From Megalonaias nervosa (lineage: Eukaryota; Mollusca; Bivalvia; Unionida; Unionidae): 64,000 nucleotides of DNA. A program made the translations under genes and the position numbers. Under the pieces are notes generated by a model. It worked only from the letters and a program-made list of their open reading frames with translations, did not search any database and had not been told where the DNA came from. Position 1 is the first letter of the stretch. Every line of letters starts with the position of its first letter. The stretch lies in assembly GCA_016617855.1 (NCBI GenBank), contig JAECUM010091505.1, positions 32,068 to 96,067 on the forward strand. The letters are read 5' to 3'. Below are positions 43,775-53,908 of the stretch, piece after piece.

Positions 43775-44258
43775 ATGCAGAGTACCTACCGATACCACTG
43801 GATTAACAACGATAACAACAAAAAATAAAAGACGTGCAATTACAGGCAAATGTGTAAAATGTGGCACAAAAAAATATAAATTTATTTCATCGACGAAGAA
43901 CGGTGGAGATATAGCCGCTTCATTAGGGAAATTGCCAGGAGTTCCATGGGCTAAATACCCCGGTGAGAAACATCTTCCTGGATATAATTATTGTGGTCCT
44001 GGAACCCGACTTGATATCCGACTTGATGATCAGGATCAACCAAGACCAGGAGAGCATCCAGTAAATAAGATTGATCAAGCGTGTCATGTTCATGATGTTG
44101 TGTATAAAAGTAAGGATTTACAACAACGACATCTCGCAGATGTGAAATTGATTCATGCGTTAAATTCTATACCTAATAAATCTCTCAGAGAAAAACTCGC
44201 TAGTTTTCTAATAAAATCTGCTATGAAAGGTAAAATAATGCTAGGAGCTGGTAATTAA
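43775..44258 (+). pseudogene. Parvovirus-type phospholipase A2 protein (one frameshift)
   Basis: Short secreted-type PLA2 domain as in the VP1 unique region of parvoviruses. The calcium loop YNYCGPGTRLD and the catalytic HDVVY (in DQACHVHDVVYKS) are both present, followed by a helical tail. Upstream are a Cys pair (GKCVKCGTKKYKF) and a GGDIAASLGKLPG segment. ATG 43775 runs into a stop after 17 codons. The main frame resumes across the 6-A run at 43820-43825, so one base is probably gained or lost there. Viral PLA2 domains breach the endosomal membrane during entry; the role here is inferred. Confidence 0.8.
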
Positions 44259-44274
44259 ATATATAACTAATATA

Positions 44275-45255
44275 ATGGAATCTGTTTATTATTCCCCGAT
44301 AGGATATTGGAGAGGCAAAGCAGCTATTACTAAACTTTCCGAAGCAGCAAAAGTCTCACGTGATGTCGCTGCAGCGTGGTTAGCACGACAGGCAATATGG
44401 CAGATTTATCTACCACCACCTAAAAAAATTCAATACGCACATTTTGATGTCAGCGTCCCTAATGAAGTTCATCAAGCAGACTTTTTATTTTTACCGCACG
44501 ATACTATTAAAACACGTGGACGAAAATCACGCACGTACAAATACGCATTAACTGTCGTTGACGTTGCAAGTAGATATAAAGAAGCGGAACCATTATCAAC
44601 AAAGACAGCATCTGAAGTTGCATCTGAGTTCGAGCGAATTTATCAGCGAGGACCTTTGCGATGGCCACAATTATTACAGGTTGATCCTGGTAAAGAATTT
44701 CTTGGTACAGTATCATCATTGATGAAGCGACATAACGTTAAAATCAGACGAGGACATACTGAAATTCATCGTGATCAGGCAATCGTTGAACAATTTAATA
44801 GAACACTTGCTGAGCGGTTATTTGGATATCAATACGCAAAGGAAATATCTACCGACTTTAAGTCCGGAGAGAGATCTTGTGAATGGGTTGCAAGATTACC
44901 AGGTGTGATATCTGCGCTAAATAATGAAATTACTCGTGCAACTTCCATGAAACCTTCTAATGCGATTACAAAAAAATATATAACCCGTAGCGATGACAGA
45001 CAACAACCTCGACCAATATTAGGTAATGTAACTGTAAGATATTTATATGAGCCTGGGGAACTTGAGGGTGGTAAAAAAAGAGCAACCGATCCCATCTGGA
45101 GCGTTACTACACATACAATTTCTGACATAGTTAGATCCACTGGAAGACCTGCAATCTACAGACTAGATTCTACAGCCCCTCAGCGTGGATTTGTAAGTGA
45201 ACAATTACAAGTAATTCCTGCGGATACACAATTACCACCACATACAATTACATAA
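44275..45255 (+). CDS. int: DDE integrase of element B, intact
   Basis: A 326-residue retrovirus-type integrase. The N-terminal YYSPIGYWRGKAAITKLSEAA is the Polinton/adintovirus leader block. Catalytic residues are HQADFLFLP (D), LQVDPGKEFLG (D) and QAIVEQFNRTLAERL (E). A C-terminal SH3-like segment (VTVRYLYEPGELEGGKKRATDP) is followed by IYRL. Unlike element A there is no chromodomain. The last 75 bp overlap the convergent HNH frame on the other strand. It could insert the element and fits the ACATC duplications. Confidence 0.92.
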   Translation: MESVYYSPIGYWRGKAAITKLSEAAKVSRDVAAAWLARQAIWQIYLPPPKKIQYAHFDVSVPNEVHQADFLFLPHDTIKTRGRKSRTYKYALTVVDVASRYKEAEPLSTKTASEVASEFERIYQRGPLRWPQLLQVDPGKEFLGTVSSLMKRHNVKIRRGHTEIHRDQAIVEQFNRTLAERLFGYQYAKEISTDFKSGERSCEWVARLPGVISALNNEITRATSMKPSNAITKKYITRSDDRQQPRPILGNVTVRYLYEPGELEGGKKRATDPIWSVTTHTISDIVRSTGRPAIYRLDSTAPQRGFVSEQLQVIPADTQLPPHTIT

Positions 45256-45520
45256 CCAGAACCTCTACGTCGATTGCATTCAAGACAGGTCAGCATCACA
45301 TTATCACGTGTGTGACCTAGATCGCTATTAATTCTATCTACGGTAAATTGTCTTGGATTATTATTTGAATACTGCCATAGCATCTTACAGCTACAGCTTG
45401 CACAATCATTATTCTGTCGTTGTTTTAGCGTTATAATAAATTCAGCATCAATATCAAAGTCACGCTTATTTTTTTTGTCACATTGCTTATAACCCGCTAA
45501 TTTTTCTTTATTGCAGCAGT
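45180..45520 (-). CDS. HNH endonuclease domain (no clear start)
   Basis: The minus-strand frame opens after a stop near 45529 and runs to 45180. It has CASCSC (zinc pair), then FTVDRINSDLGHTRDNV and LTCLECNRRRG. This Cys4 HNH pattern is common at the end of PolB genes in Polinton-like viruses. It begins right where the PolB-helicase frame ends but in another frame, and no ATG precedes the zinc pair. It may be the displaced C-terminus of the polymerase-helicase polyprotein. Confidence 0.65.
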
Positions 45521-48500
45521 GTCATTAGTGATTTCCTCAGTTATCACGTAATCTATAATAACCCTATGTAGTTGAGATATTCTTCTGACTCGAGAAACTG
45601 CAAGATAGACTAAATTCGACCATTCAATCCGATCATCTACAATCCAGATATTTGTATCAGAAATAGTTAATCCTTGAGATGAGTGAATCGTTATAGCGTA
45701 TCCTAATGTCCATGGAGATTTATCCATATTCAATGCGCATTCAACAACATCAATAGCAACCAAAACAATATCATTCAAGACGAGATTCTGTACCCCACCA
45801 CCAGGAATTTCCACTTCGATATTTTGCCGTCGAGTGTCTGCTGGGCGATAACATAACGGTACAGATAGATCTGAAAACTTTTCTTTATGTAACGTAAATA
45901 ATTTTTCTTGTAGTTCATCACGAACTATCTTTCTACTTGCGACTATCAAATCAGCGGGTCTCCATAAATTTAAAAAATCACTCATTGTAGTTTCTGGAAT
46001 TACTTTACGCATTATCTCACATTGTATTTTATCTGGCTGCAGTCTGATTAATCTTTTAAGTTCTTTCAGCGGTTCATCAATGGCTGTACGGTCATCAGTT
46101 ATTTCTTCATAGTAATCTACATTATTTTTCAGCCATTCATGTGGAGATTGTCCAACAAAAGGTGGTGGTTGACCATGATCACCACACATAATCACAGCAG
46201 TATTCTTTAATAACAACCATTCAAGAAATACTTTTAATACTTCTAACGACACCGTGCATATCTCGTCCCATATAATATACTTAGGTATATATTTTTCACC
46301 CATTCTTTCAGGAGTCCATGTGTCTCCGCACCATCTAAAGAAACTATGGTATGTACATGATTTTACTCCTCGCTCTTTTATTTCTCTGGCGAGTTTATGT
46401 GTAGGTGTTAAAACAATTATATCTGAAATATTATTCATAAATAAGTCAATCGCACGAGTTGTTTTACCTGAACCACCGCATCCATTAAGATAGACGGATT
46501 TATGTCTAGCTACAGGATCGTATACAGATGGTGCAGATGACTTTGATATTTGATTACTATTTTTATAATATTTCTCCATAATTTCAACGTCTGCAGATTC
46601 AGAATAGCTAAGTATATTTTCTTGCTTTATCCTCCATGTTCCCCATTCACCATTACCGAGTAGCGGTTTTAATAAATCCTTATATTTTTTATCTATGTAA
46701 AATGAATCCGTAGCAACCCTGACAGCGTAACGAGGAAATCTATTTATCATCGACAATAGATTTATCGACACATAGGCTAGCATCGAAGATCTTAAATGAG
46801 TAAATTGCGGTGAGTCGCCATCAATATAGCTCACAATCGTACCTAGTTTGGTTCCATCTGATAAATAAGCATTACATCGGCTTATAAATGTGTTTTTTTC
46901 CGTTGTATCAGCGATTATAAAATCTAGCTCAGTGTCGTCCATAATCAATCTTGTACAGTGTCTTTTATAATCGTATGAACTACCTTGAGTAAACTTACCG
47001 ATTATCTTTCTACCAAGATCTTTTGCAAGTTTTTCATCGTCCCTGCATTTACGGTCATCTTCGTCAAGATCAAGGAATTCTTTCCTGGCATCATCGACAG
47101 GCTCTGGTAACCAAACCTGCTTCTGTGGACGATATGATATAATCGCTTCATCTACTATTAACGATATTAAAATTCAAGAATCGATCATATACCGCAACAG
47201 CACTATCGGTACCCAGTATTTCTCTGAAAAATGTCTTCCAAACCAAATATAGTTGATAGGATGAAGATTTTGTGCAAACTCGAATGATTCTACACACGCA
47301 AATCCTGTTAAATCAAAATCTGGTAGGGGTCCGTTTATCGAAACCTTGGTCATCTCGTGTTATGGATGTCCAAATCTCTTAAAGTATTTAGAATATTCCC
47401 CATATCCAAGAAAACTCCCAGGATAACACGCTGCCATATCAACAGAGATAACGTCACTATAGTTGTATTTGGTATTCCATAATCCACCGTGTCCATATTC
47501 TATACAACTTTTCTGAACATCTTCAAGAAATTCCGATCGTGTCGGTTTCCATGAAGTTTTCTCCTGAGCGAAGTGGGCAGCAACCGATGGTACAGTAAAA
47601 AAATTATTTAATAATTCTCCAACCTTGATATCGTCAAAAGTATATTTCAGCGCAAGATTTCTCATCTCTTCATGAAGAGATTCTGTACGATAAATATCAC
47701 CATTAGACCGTACAAATTGATCGTAATCATGTTCTGAACTTTGAAACAACCAAACAGATATAGGGTCACTTTTACTAATATTTCTGATAAAATCAAATAT
47801 ATCACCATCATAAAATTTAACCGCTCTATCTCGTGGAAATATAGTTACTGCCATAGTCCATGCATGCGCGTTATGATCAATTATTGTTATTGGAGCCCCT
47901 CTTGATTCATATTTTGATTTATATAAAATCTCTCCTGTTAACGTCTTTACTGTTATTGGGAATTTTAATTTCTTTTCTAGCTCAGCGACATCTTTGATAG
48001 ACGCTCCGGTATCTTTAACCGCCTCTGCCCATGTGTTTATTTTTTTACGTCTTAAATCTGTCAAGCCATTACCACGTATCGCATTTGTGAAATGTTCTGT
48101 AACTCGTTCAGCTACACAGTTTATTCTCGACAGTTTCATCGGTTTAAGATCCTTAATGTCAGGTTTATCATTCAGCGGATATATTGCTTAGACAACTGCG
48201 GTCACAGGATACGGCCTGTCTATACCAGTCAGTATTCCAGGTTTGGATCTGTTATTTAAGAGAACAATATTGCTTCCCGACTGCACACGGACTGGATCAC
48301 GCTTATCACGAATAATCCAGATATCGTCATCTGTCTCTACAATAAATTTTATTAAAATAAAATATTTTTGATTATCAAGGTGGTTAATAATCACCCTTCC
48401 TCGTTTGTCATCCATCACATTGACAACATTTCCAACTCTGAATGTTGACCACACATGAGCCGCACCATCGTCACGAAATTCCTTCTTGGCTTCACGGATA

Positions 48501-48634
48501 CGTTCTGTTATATCTTCATTCGTTAAAGCTAGATCCTGCATCGAAACACTAAATTTATATTCTGGTAGTCTGTCAAGGTCAAATCTGGATCCCGCTGAGA
48601 CTGCGGAAGGTTCAATCATGGATAATTCCTCCAT
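45497..48634 (-). pseudogene. polB: DNA polymerase B-SF1 helicase fusion (three in-frame stops)
   Basis: A single minus-strand frame of 1,046 codons from ATG 48634 to TAG 45497, interrupted only by TAA 48190, TAA 47362 and TGA 47176. Polymerase motifs are ISVDMAACYPG (A, about residue 404), RKIIGKFTQG (B-like, about 545) and VATDSFY (C, about 640). An SF1 helicase follows: Walker A NGCGGSGKTT (717), IIWDEI, MCGDHGQPPP, ITIHSSQG and VAVSR-type motif VI. I see no 3'-5' exonuclease motifs. The helicase ORF itself (46948-45497) is intact. Element A's PolB has no helicase. Confidence 0.8.
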
Positions 48635-48667
48635 ATAATTAAAACAAATATTTAAATTGAATTTTTA

Positions 48668-48668
<1 letters not shown>

Positions 48669-48721
<53 letters not shown>
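48669..48721. promoter_or_regulatory. (TA)n tract forming a divergent promoter
   Basis: About 26 TA units fill most of the 90-bp gap between PolB-helicase (minus) and the zinc protein (plus), ending 3 bp before ATG 48725. It may serve as a two-way TATA element; slippage could change its length. Confidence 0.55.
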
Positions 48722-48724
<3 letters not shown>

Positions 48725-48727
<3 letters not shown>

Positions 48728-49038
48728 ATTGAAACAAAGAATTACTACCACTGGCTTAAAATTGGACATACTTCTCCTTGTAACAGAGCATGCGTGAATG
48801 AATTCTGTGGCTACCATATGCAATGTGTTAGACATGGAAGTTTAGGACCAAAACCGTGTATTCAGTGTGGTGCTGGAGTCAGAGGAAAAACTCAGTTATG
48901 TGTGAAATGCGGTGGAAAAAAATATAGAGAACTAAAACGTTATTATGACAAAAAAATAATACATTGTCAGGTAAATCCCCTATAAAAGCCGCAGAGGATT
49001 ATCTGGCCAGATTTCAGAATAATGATTTAGACAAATAA
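48725..49038 (+). pseudogene. Cys/His-rich zinc protein (one frameshift)
   Basis: ATG 48725. It has a C...C....C..H cluster (CNRACVNEFCGYHMQC) and a zinc-ribbon pair (CIQCGAGVRGKTQLCVKCGG), similar to small zinc proteins of adintovirus-like elements. The open frame stops at 48985, but the natural continuation (AAEDYLARFQNN, stop 49038) lies in another frame, switching at the 7-A run 48950-48956. It is transcribed away from PolB through the TA tract. Nucleic-acid binding is likely; the role is unknown. Confidence 0.6.
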
Positions 49039-49051
49039 TATTATTATATAA

Positions 49052-49588
49052 ATGGAGCAAAACGAATTTGTAGCACATCCGATCATCAAAAATTATGAAG
49101 CGTCTCGTGATGGCGTGATCAGAAACTGCCGATCAAAAAAAACAGTCGGTAGTCTTGATAAATTTGGTTATTTTAGATTCAGTGTTGGTAGAGGTAAAAT
49201 TTATTACTCACATAGGTTCATATTTGAATGTTATTTTGGATTGATTAAAAACGGACTTGTAGTTGACCACTTTGATGGGAATCCCCAGAATAATCATCTA
49301 TGTAACTTGCAAATCGTTACACAACGTCAAAATTCTGTACGTGGAAATACAGGAAGGTGTAAAGTATTCGGAAAGAGAACTATTAAATCCATAAATACAA
49401 AAACAGACCAAGAAATGACCTTCTCCTCAATAAACACAGCAGGTAGATATTTTGGCATACATCCACGATCGGTACAATTTGTCGCAAATAAAACATACAA
49501 ATCTGCATATTCAATAAAATACAACCAGCAGATAATATTTGAATACGTCAAAAAACTCTTCAAAACAATAAATTTTTACTGTATATAG
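49052..49588 (+). CDS. HNH homing endonuclease (NUMOD type), intact
   Basis: A 178-residue protein from ATG 49052. The N-terminal NUMOD4-like part (YEASRDGVIRNCRSKK, GSLDKFGYFRFSV) and the HNH core (GLVVDHFDGNPQNNHLCNLQ) match free-standing phage- and giant-virus-type homing endonucleases. A C-terminal IENR1-like DNA-binding repeat (FSSINTAGRYFGIHPRSVQ) follows. It lies 14 bp after the zinc protein. Such enzymes cut intron-less alleles and spread by repair; here it is free-standing inside a Polinton. Confidence 0.85.
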   Translation: MEQNEFVAHPIIKNYEASRDGVIRNCRSKKTVGSLDKFGYFRFSVGRGKIYYSHRFIFECYFGLIKNGLVVDHFDGNPQNNHLCNLQIVTQRQNSVRGNTGRCKVFGKRTIKSINTKTDQEMTFSSINTAGRYFGIHPRSVQFVANKTYKSAYSIKYNQQIIFEYVKKLFKTINFYCI

Positions 49589-49598
49589 TTCGACTCTG

Positions 49599-49940
49599 TC
49601 AATTTTGCCAAGGCTTTTGTTTAGCCATAATTACAGTCAAGGGTCCACCTTCACCGTCGCTGCTCTCAGTGTCACTTTTGACAGAATCAGATAGCATAAT
49701 CTTTCTTAATTGCATTATGCAATTGTCCATAATTTGTTTTCTTTCGTATTCACGAGACAGTTCGGATTTAACCTTTTCGATTGACTGTGCAAGAGGTGCA
49801 AATAGCTTTACCTGATCGTCGTTTACCATAGCTAGTGATTCAAGCATAGATTGATAAATTAATTTTATAAATCTGTAGTTTGAAGGTAGTGTATATTTAT
49901 TTTCAAATTTTCTCTGTTGCAGTGATTCAAAATCGCACAT
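49599..49940 (-). CDS. Helical protein of unknown function
   Basis: An intact 113-residue frame, minus strand, convergent with the homing endonuclease. It is Leu/Glu/Lys-rich and mostly helical, with an acidic Ser/Asp patch (SVKSDTESSDGEGG) near the C-terminus that could be phosphorylated. No family is recognised. Confidence 0.5.
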   Translation of the reverse strand: MCDFESLQQRKFENKYTLPSNYRFIKLIYQSMLESLAMVNDDQVKLFAPLAQSIEKVKSELSREYERKQIMDNCIMQLRKIMLSDSVKSDTESSDGEGGPLTVIMAKQKPWQN

Positions 49941-50120
49941 AATTTTCTGAGGGTCGAGATTATCAGATATTTTATTCCGTTATGTTTTAGTTTTTTAATA
50001 GCACAGATAATATCATTGATGTTTTCATGGTTCATTATATATATATTTATATATTTAAAATAAAAAAATATTAGCCCCCATGACTTTTTTTTTTGTCAGG
50101 GGGCTGTTTTTGTGTGATAT

Positions 50121-50275
50121 ATGGTTATGAAATATATACAGATGGTGATGATTTTGATTTTGGACGGCACAACATATATTGTATGGTTATGAAATATATA
50201 CAGATGGTGATGATTTTGATTTTGGACGGCACAACATATATTGTATGGTCATGAAATATATACAAATGGTGATGA
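50121..50275 (+). repeat. Tandem repeat, 62-bp unit, 2.5 copies
   Basis: Units start at 50121, 50183 and 50245 with ATGGTTATGAAATATATACA; the first two are identical as far as I can read. Confidence 0.85.
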
Positions 50276-50473
50276 CGGGGGAATCTTGTCTACGTCCAAC
50301 AGATTTTGTACACTCTCCCCCAAATACAAAACCCCTTGGAGTGTAAAAGGTACATCCACCACAAGGGTGTATGGTAGGAGAGTGTATTTTGTCTGTTGTG
50401 GATTTCGAGGAAATGCTCCGGGTTCCCCCAATTAAATAGCATCAGTCGCCAAATGCAAGATAATATATCTTTA

Positions 50474-50554
50474 GCATTTTTTGAGACTCGAACATGCGAG
50501 AGTCTACAGAACTTCGATCTACGTCCAACCGCGTTACCACTTCGGCCATCGCTC
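50474..50554 (-). tRNA. tRNA-Leu-like sequence, probably degenerate
   Basis: On the minus strand TGGCCGAAGTGGTAACGCGG is a good A box. The following TTGGACGTAGATCGAA resembles a leucine-type anticodon arm (four of five pairs). A long variable region and GTTCGAGTCTC (B-box-like) follow. The T stem pairs poorly and the acceptor stem is weak, so this is a pseudo-tRNA or tRNA-derived remnant rather than a working gene. Confidence 0.4.
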
Positions 50555-50695
50555 TCTTATTAATAATACAGTTAAATTTAAGTATATAAAATATTTGCGC
50601 TATCTCACAGGACTTGTATTACTAATGTAGCGTGAATTTACTTCAATTTTTCAAAATTAATAAAATAATCGCACATTACATTTTCTGTATGAGTT

Positions 50696-50955
50696 ATCGT
50701 TCGTTAAGGTCAAAATACATGTGTTAGAGCTAAACATAACTCTACGTACTTGGTATATAAGTGCTTGTGGAAACTATACATTTTTCATATAATAATATAA
50801 TGAATGTATAGTTTCCACATATGATATTTGTGCTTGCGGAATCGGTACATTTTCATATAATAATATAATGAATGTACCGATTCCGCAAATATCGTTCGTT
50901 AAGGTCAAAATACATGTGTTAGAGCTAAAAATAACTCTACGTACTTGGTATAAAA
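50696..50955. repeat. Twin covarying hairpins between direct repeats
   Basis: Direct repeats of about 65 bp (50696-50762 and 50891-50955, ATCGTTCGTTAAGGTCAAAA at the start) flank two hairpins. Hairpin 1 has a 17-bp stem (50766-50782 with 50803-50819), hairpin 2 an 18-bp stem (50834-50851 with 50871-50888). The two loops are nearly identical (CATATAATAATATAATG) but the stems differ at four positions, each compensated on the opposite arm. Confidence 0.85.
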
Positions 50956-51437
50956 CTGACGTGAATTTAAGGTTATCAGAGTCAAAATATGCATCAATAT
51001 CCCTCTCTGTTACAAATTACTGATTCACTAACAGCGATGCTTACAGAGAACAGTTAGATCACTAAATAATTATCTTAAAACGGTATATATATCGTGTCCG
51101 TACAGAGACTGAAATACCTCGATTATAGATAACAAGTATTACAAGGGAGATAATCGTTTAATTTGCTCTACAGAGAGACAGAGCAGAGTTATCGCTCTTC
51201 ATTATATAATCAATTACAGTGAAAAAATTTTTTATCTGCGTTTTGAGAGAAAATGTATAATAAATGTACATAGAGACCTGCCAAGGATTCTACAAGCTGT
51301 TACTGTTGTGCTGATTAAAATATTTAGTGGGGGTTTTTTTTATTCGCTGATTTTGTTTAAAAACCTCGTTTTTTGTTGGTTTTTTGCTCGAAAATCTCGT
51401 TTTTTGCATGAAAAGTACCTGAAAATCAACGAAAATT

Positions 51438-51676
51438 CACTAAATTTTTAGAATCCCTCGGGTCAAACCCCCAGGGTTTCTCTAAACGATTTTCGTGTTT
51501 TTCAGCATTTTCTTCTCAAACATATATAATTTCATCATTTTTTGTTGTTTTTTTGATGATTATTTGCTGTTTTTTGCTCGAAATATGTTATTTTTTCGTA
51601 AAAATGTCAAAAAACACGAAAATCATTTAGAGAAACCCTTGGGGTTTGACCCTCACGAAATTAAAAATTTGACTAA
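51438..51676. repeat. Imperfect inverted repeat, about 64-bp arms
   Basis: The arms (51438-51501 and 51609-51676) share GGGTCAAACCCC, AGGGTTTCTCTAAA and GATTTTCGTGTTTTT in inverse orientation. TTTTTTGCTCGAAA recurs around and between the arms. It could be a fold-back element or a transcript-end hairpin. Confidence 0.7.
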
Positions 51677-51885
51677 AAAAACAAGCAAAAAACAAGCAAA
51701 AATGACTAAAAAACAAGCAAAAATAACATAAAACAAGCAAAAATAACATAAAACAAGTAAATTTTCTCAGATCTATAATATTTTCTGAATAATGCGCCGA
51801 TTGCAAAAGAATTTATTCGCTAAACGAACAATGTTTGGTGCGCTATCACATGTACTGTATAAGTACGACAACTGCAATAATTACT

Positions 51886-53379
51886 CTACGAGTGTATATA
51901 CAAATTAATATTAAGATTCTCTCCTCGTAGTTCCAAAATGTTTCCAGACTGGTCTGTGAGTTTGAAATTTATTCTCGACAATAATGGATTATGTACACGT
52001 AGATAAACGGGGTTAATTGGTTCAGATACAATTAACCACCCGGGGGGCGCTTGAGGACTGAATGTATATAATATATAACCTTGCTGGGCCTGGCTAGATT
52101 TCTCAAGGTCTACTTGATAGCTGCCATCAATTACATCACATGCTAGATTGACTGCGATCGTTGATGTTATATTAACAATGCCTGGCGATATATGACGACC
52201 TCCACCGTATGGATCGTTGTTATGTTTAAGAATAACCGGTGGTGGGGCTAACTTTCTCCATGAATCACATATTCTTTTAAACTGTTCATCAATAAAATCA
52301 TTAAGTGATTTCTTTAGCTCTTCAGAGTTGAATCCGGGAATTATAAATGTTGATAGCTGTTCTTGCGTAATTCCGAAATGTTTAAGAAATACTGTTGTAA
52401 ATAAACGATTGAGTGGAACACGCTGAACTGGATCGTCTTCATTAACTATATAACCCGTAATATATCTTTTTGTTTCAGGGTCTAGTAATCTTTTTCTCTG
52501 TTAACAAAAACATTATTCATAAACTCTAGGTCTGAAGCAACTTGATTCAAATGTTGCATTGAGGCAATTATTTGATTTTTTAAATCATCGCTGTAATAAA
52601 CATTAATGCTTGAAAATAAATTTTGTAGATTATTAAATACACGTTCATGTTCAGATTTAATTGTATTAGCATATGAATTTATTAAATCAATATCAAGTAT
52701 TTCTATTATACCTTTTTTGCCATCAATTGATTTTATAAAATATCTTTCTACTCTATCTATATAATGTGTAACTCTATTATCACCAGAATATCGTTGCCAT
52801 GGATAAGCATCTTTTACTTTTCGATATTCTGGAATGTTTATAAATATTTTTTTTATCAGTAATGAAATCAGATCGTTGTGGTTCTGGTGGTCCTTGATAA
52901 ATCGGCGCAACTTCAGGCCATCCTAACACTGATCTGATGGAACTTTGATAAATGTCTACGAGATAACCAGGGGAATTTATTTCAATAGCCGCTGATAATG
53001 TTGGTTCGTAAGCAGTAATCGCTATTTTGGATTCTTTTTCTGTAATGGATTTAATTCTGCGTTGAAATTCATCGTTGATCTGATCTATCTGATAACTGCC
53101 AGTTGGAATACTAACTACTTGCCAATCAGGAGTTCCATCAGGTTTATTCTTATTTGCGAATACTAATGAATTATTTGGCTGTAGTCCACCAAATGGTTTT
53201 GATTTAATACTAGGCCAGCTATGATAAACCCGTAACTGTGCTAATGCTATTTCTTTTGCAGGAATTGCGGTTGGAAAGTTAACGCTAAATTCAGGATTGG
53301 TCGAACTTAATGAAATCATTGTAGTTTTTGATGGAGTCGTATTAGTGATGATCTGCTGAAGTAATTCCCTGTCTGTCAT
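51886..53379 (-). pseudogene. Penton-like minor capsid protein of element B (two frameshifts)
   Basis: ATG 53379 to stop 51888-51886, about 495 codons in three frames. The N-terminus ISLSSTNPEFSVNFPTAIPA and TGSYQIDQINDEFQRRI resemble adintovirus-type penton/minor capsid starts. The C-terminal third ends RGENLNINLY. Shifts lie at the 8-T run 52847-52854 and the 5-T run 52491-52495. No stop codons lie within the three frames, so the damage is limited to two indels. It would form capsid vertices below the fibre encoded next door. Confidence 0.65.
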
Positions 53380-53898
53380 TATTATTATCGTTATTATTAT
53401 CGTTATTATTTAATTCGTCAAAATCATTAGCGATCACCTTAAACGCATCATCATAGGTTTTCATCATCATCGCAAATTCAGTATCGGATATTTCACCATC
53501 ACTAACGCATGAAGAAATATACAAAGATAGTTTAGAACATGCCTCTGTCACTGTATGTAATTTAATCATATAATCGTGCAATTTAGCATTTGCACAGGTA
53601 TCTATCTTTTTAGCTATAATACCGAGAACACCAGCAATAGTCGTTGATGCTGAAACAATGATGGTTATAACAGCAGGTGCTGTCATCGTCAATGTTGATA
53701 ATAATAATCCTGTTCCAGCAATAACAGCAGAAACCGAGTAAACAACTACATCGATGAAACTATACGCCTTTTGTATTTTTTTATTTTTATGTTATAATAA
53801 TCAATAAAATCCTTTAGTTTAGTCAGACGTTCATATACTTGATTGTATCTGTAACGTTGAACGTCGATGTAGGACTGAGGTCTTTGGTGTTGATCCAT
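53342..53898 (-). pseudogene. Two-helix membrane protein of element B (one frameshift)
   Basis: ATG 53898 starts MDQHQRPQSYIDVQRYRYN with a basic helical N-terminus. The frame changes at the 7-T run 53776-53782 into one holding two hydrophobic helices (VVVYSVSAVIAGTGLLLS and ITIIVSASTTIAGVLGIIA), then a Cys-containing helical part and an Asn/Asp repeat tail. It overlaps the penton gene by 38 bp. Probable virion or host membrane protein, comparable in size to the two-helix protein at 15447 in element A but not clearly homologous. Confidence 0.55.
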
Positions 53899-53908
53899 TA
53901 TTGTTATA

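Larger units (their letters stand above)
49941..51885. other. Non-coding hub of element B
   Basis: About 1.9 kb without a supported gene. It holds tandem 62-bp repeats (50121-50275), a tRNA-like sequence, twin hairpins with flanking direct repeats, an inverted repeat at 51438-51676 and several AAACAAGCAAAAATAACAT units at about 51690-51760. It is the only long non-coding stretch of the element, so an origin, control region or small-RNA locus is possible. Confidence 0.6.

Noticed and set aside
45180..45255. Whether the HNH/integrase antisense overlap means one is false
   Set aside because: Both show clear family motifs; only the 75-bp tails overlap, so both are kept.
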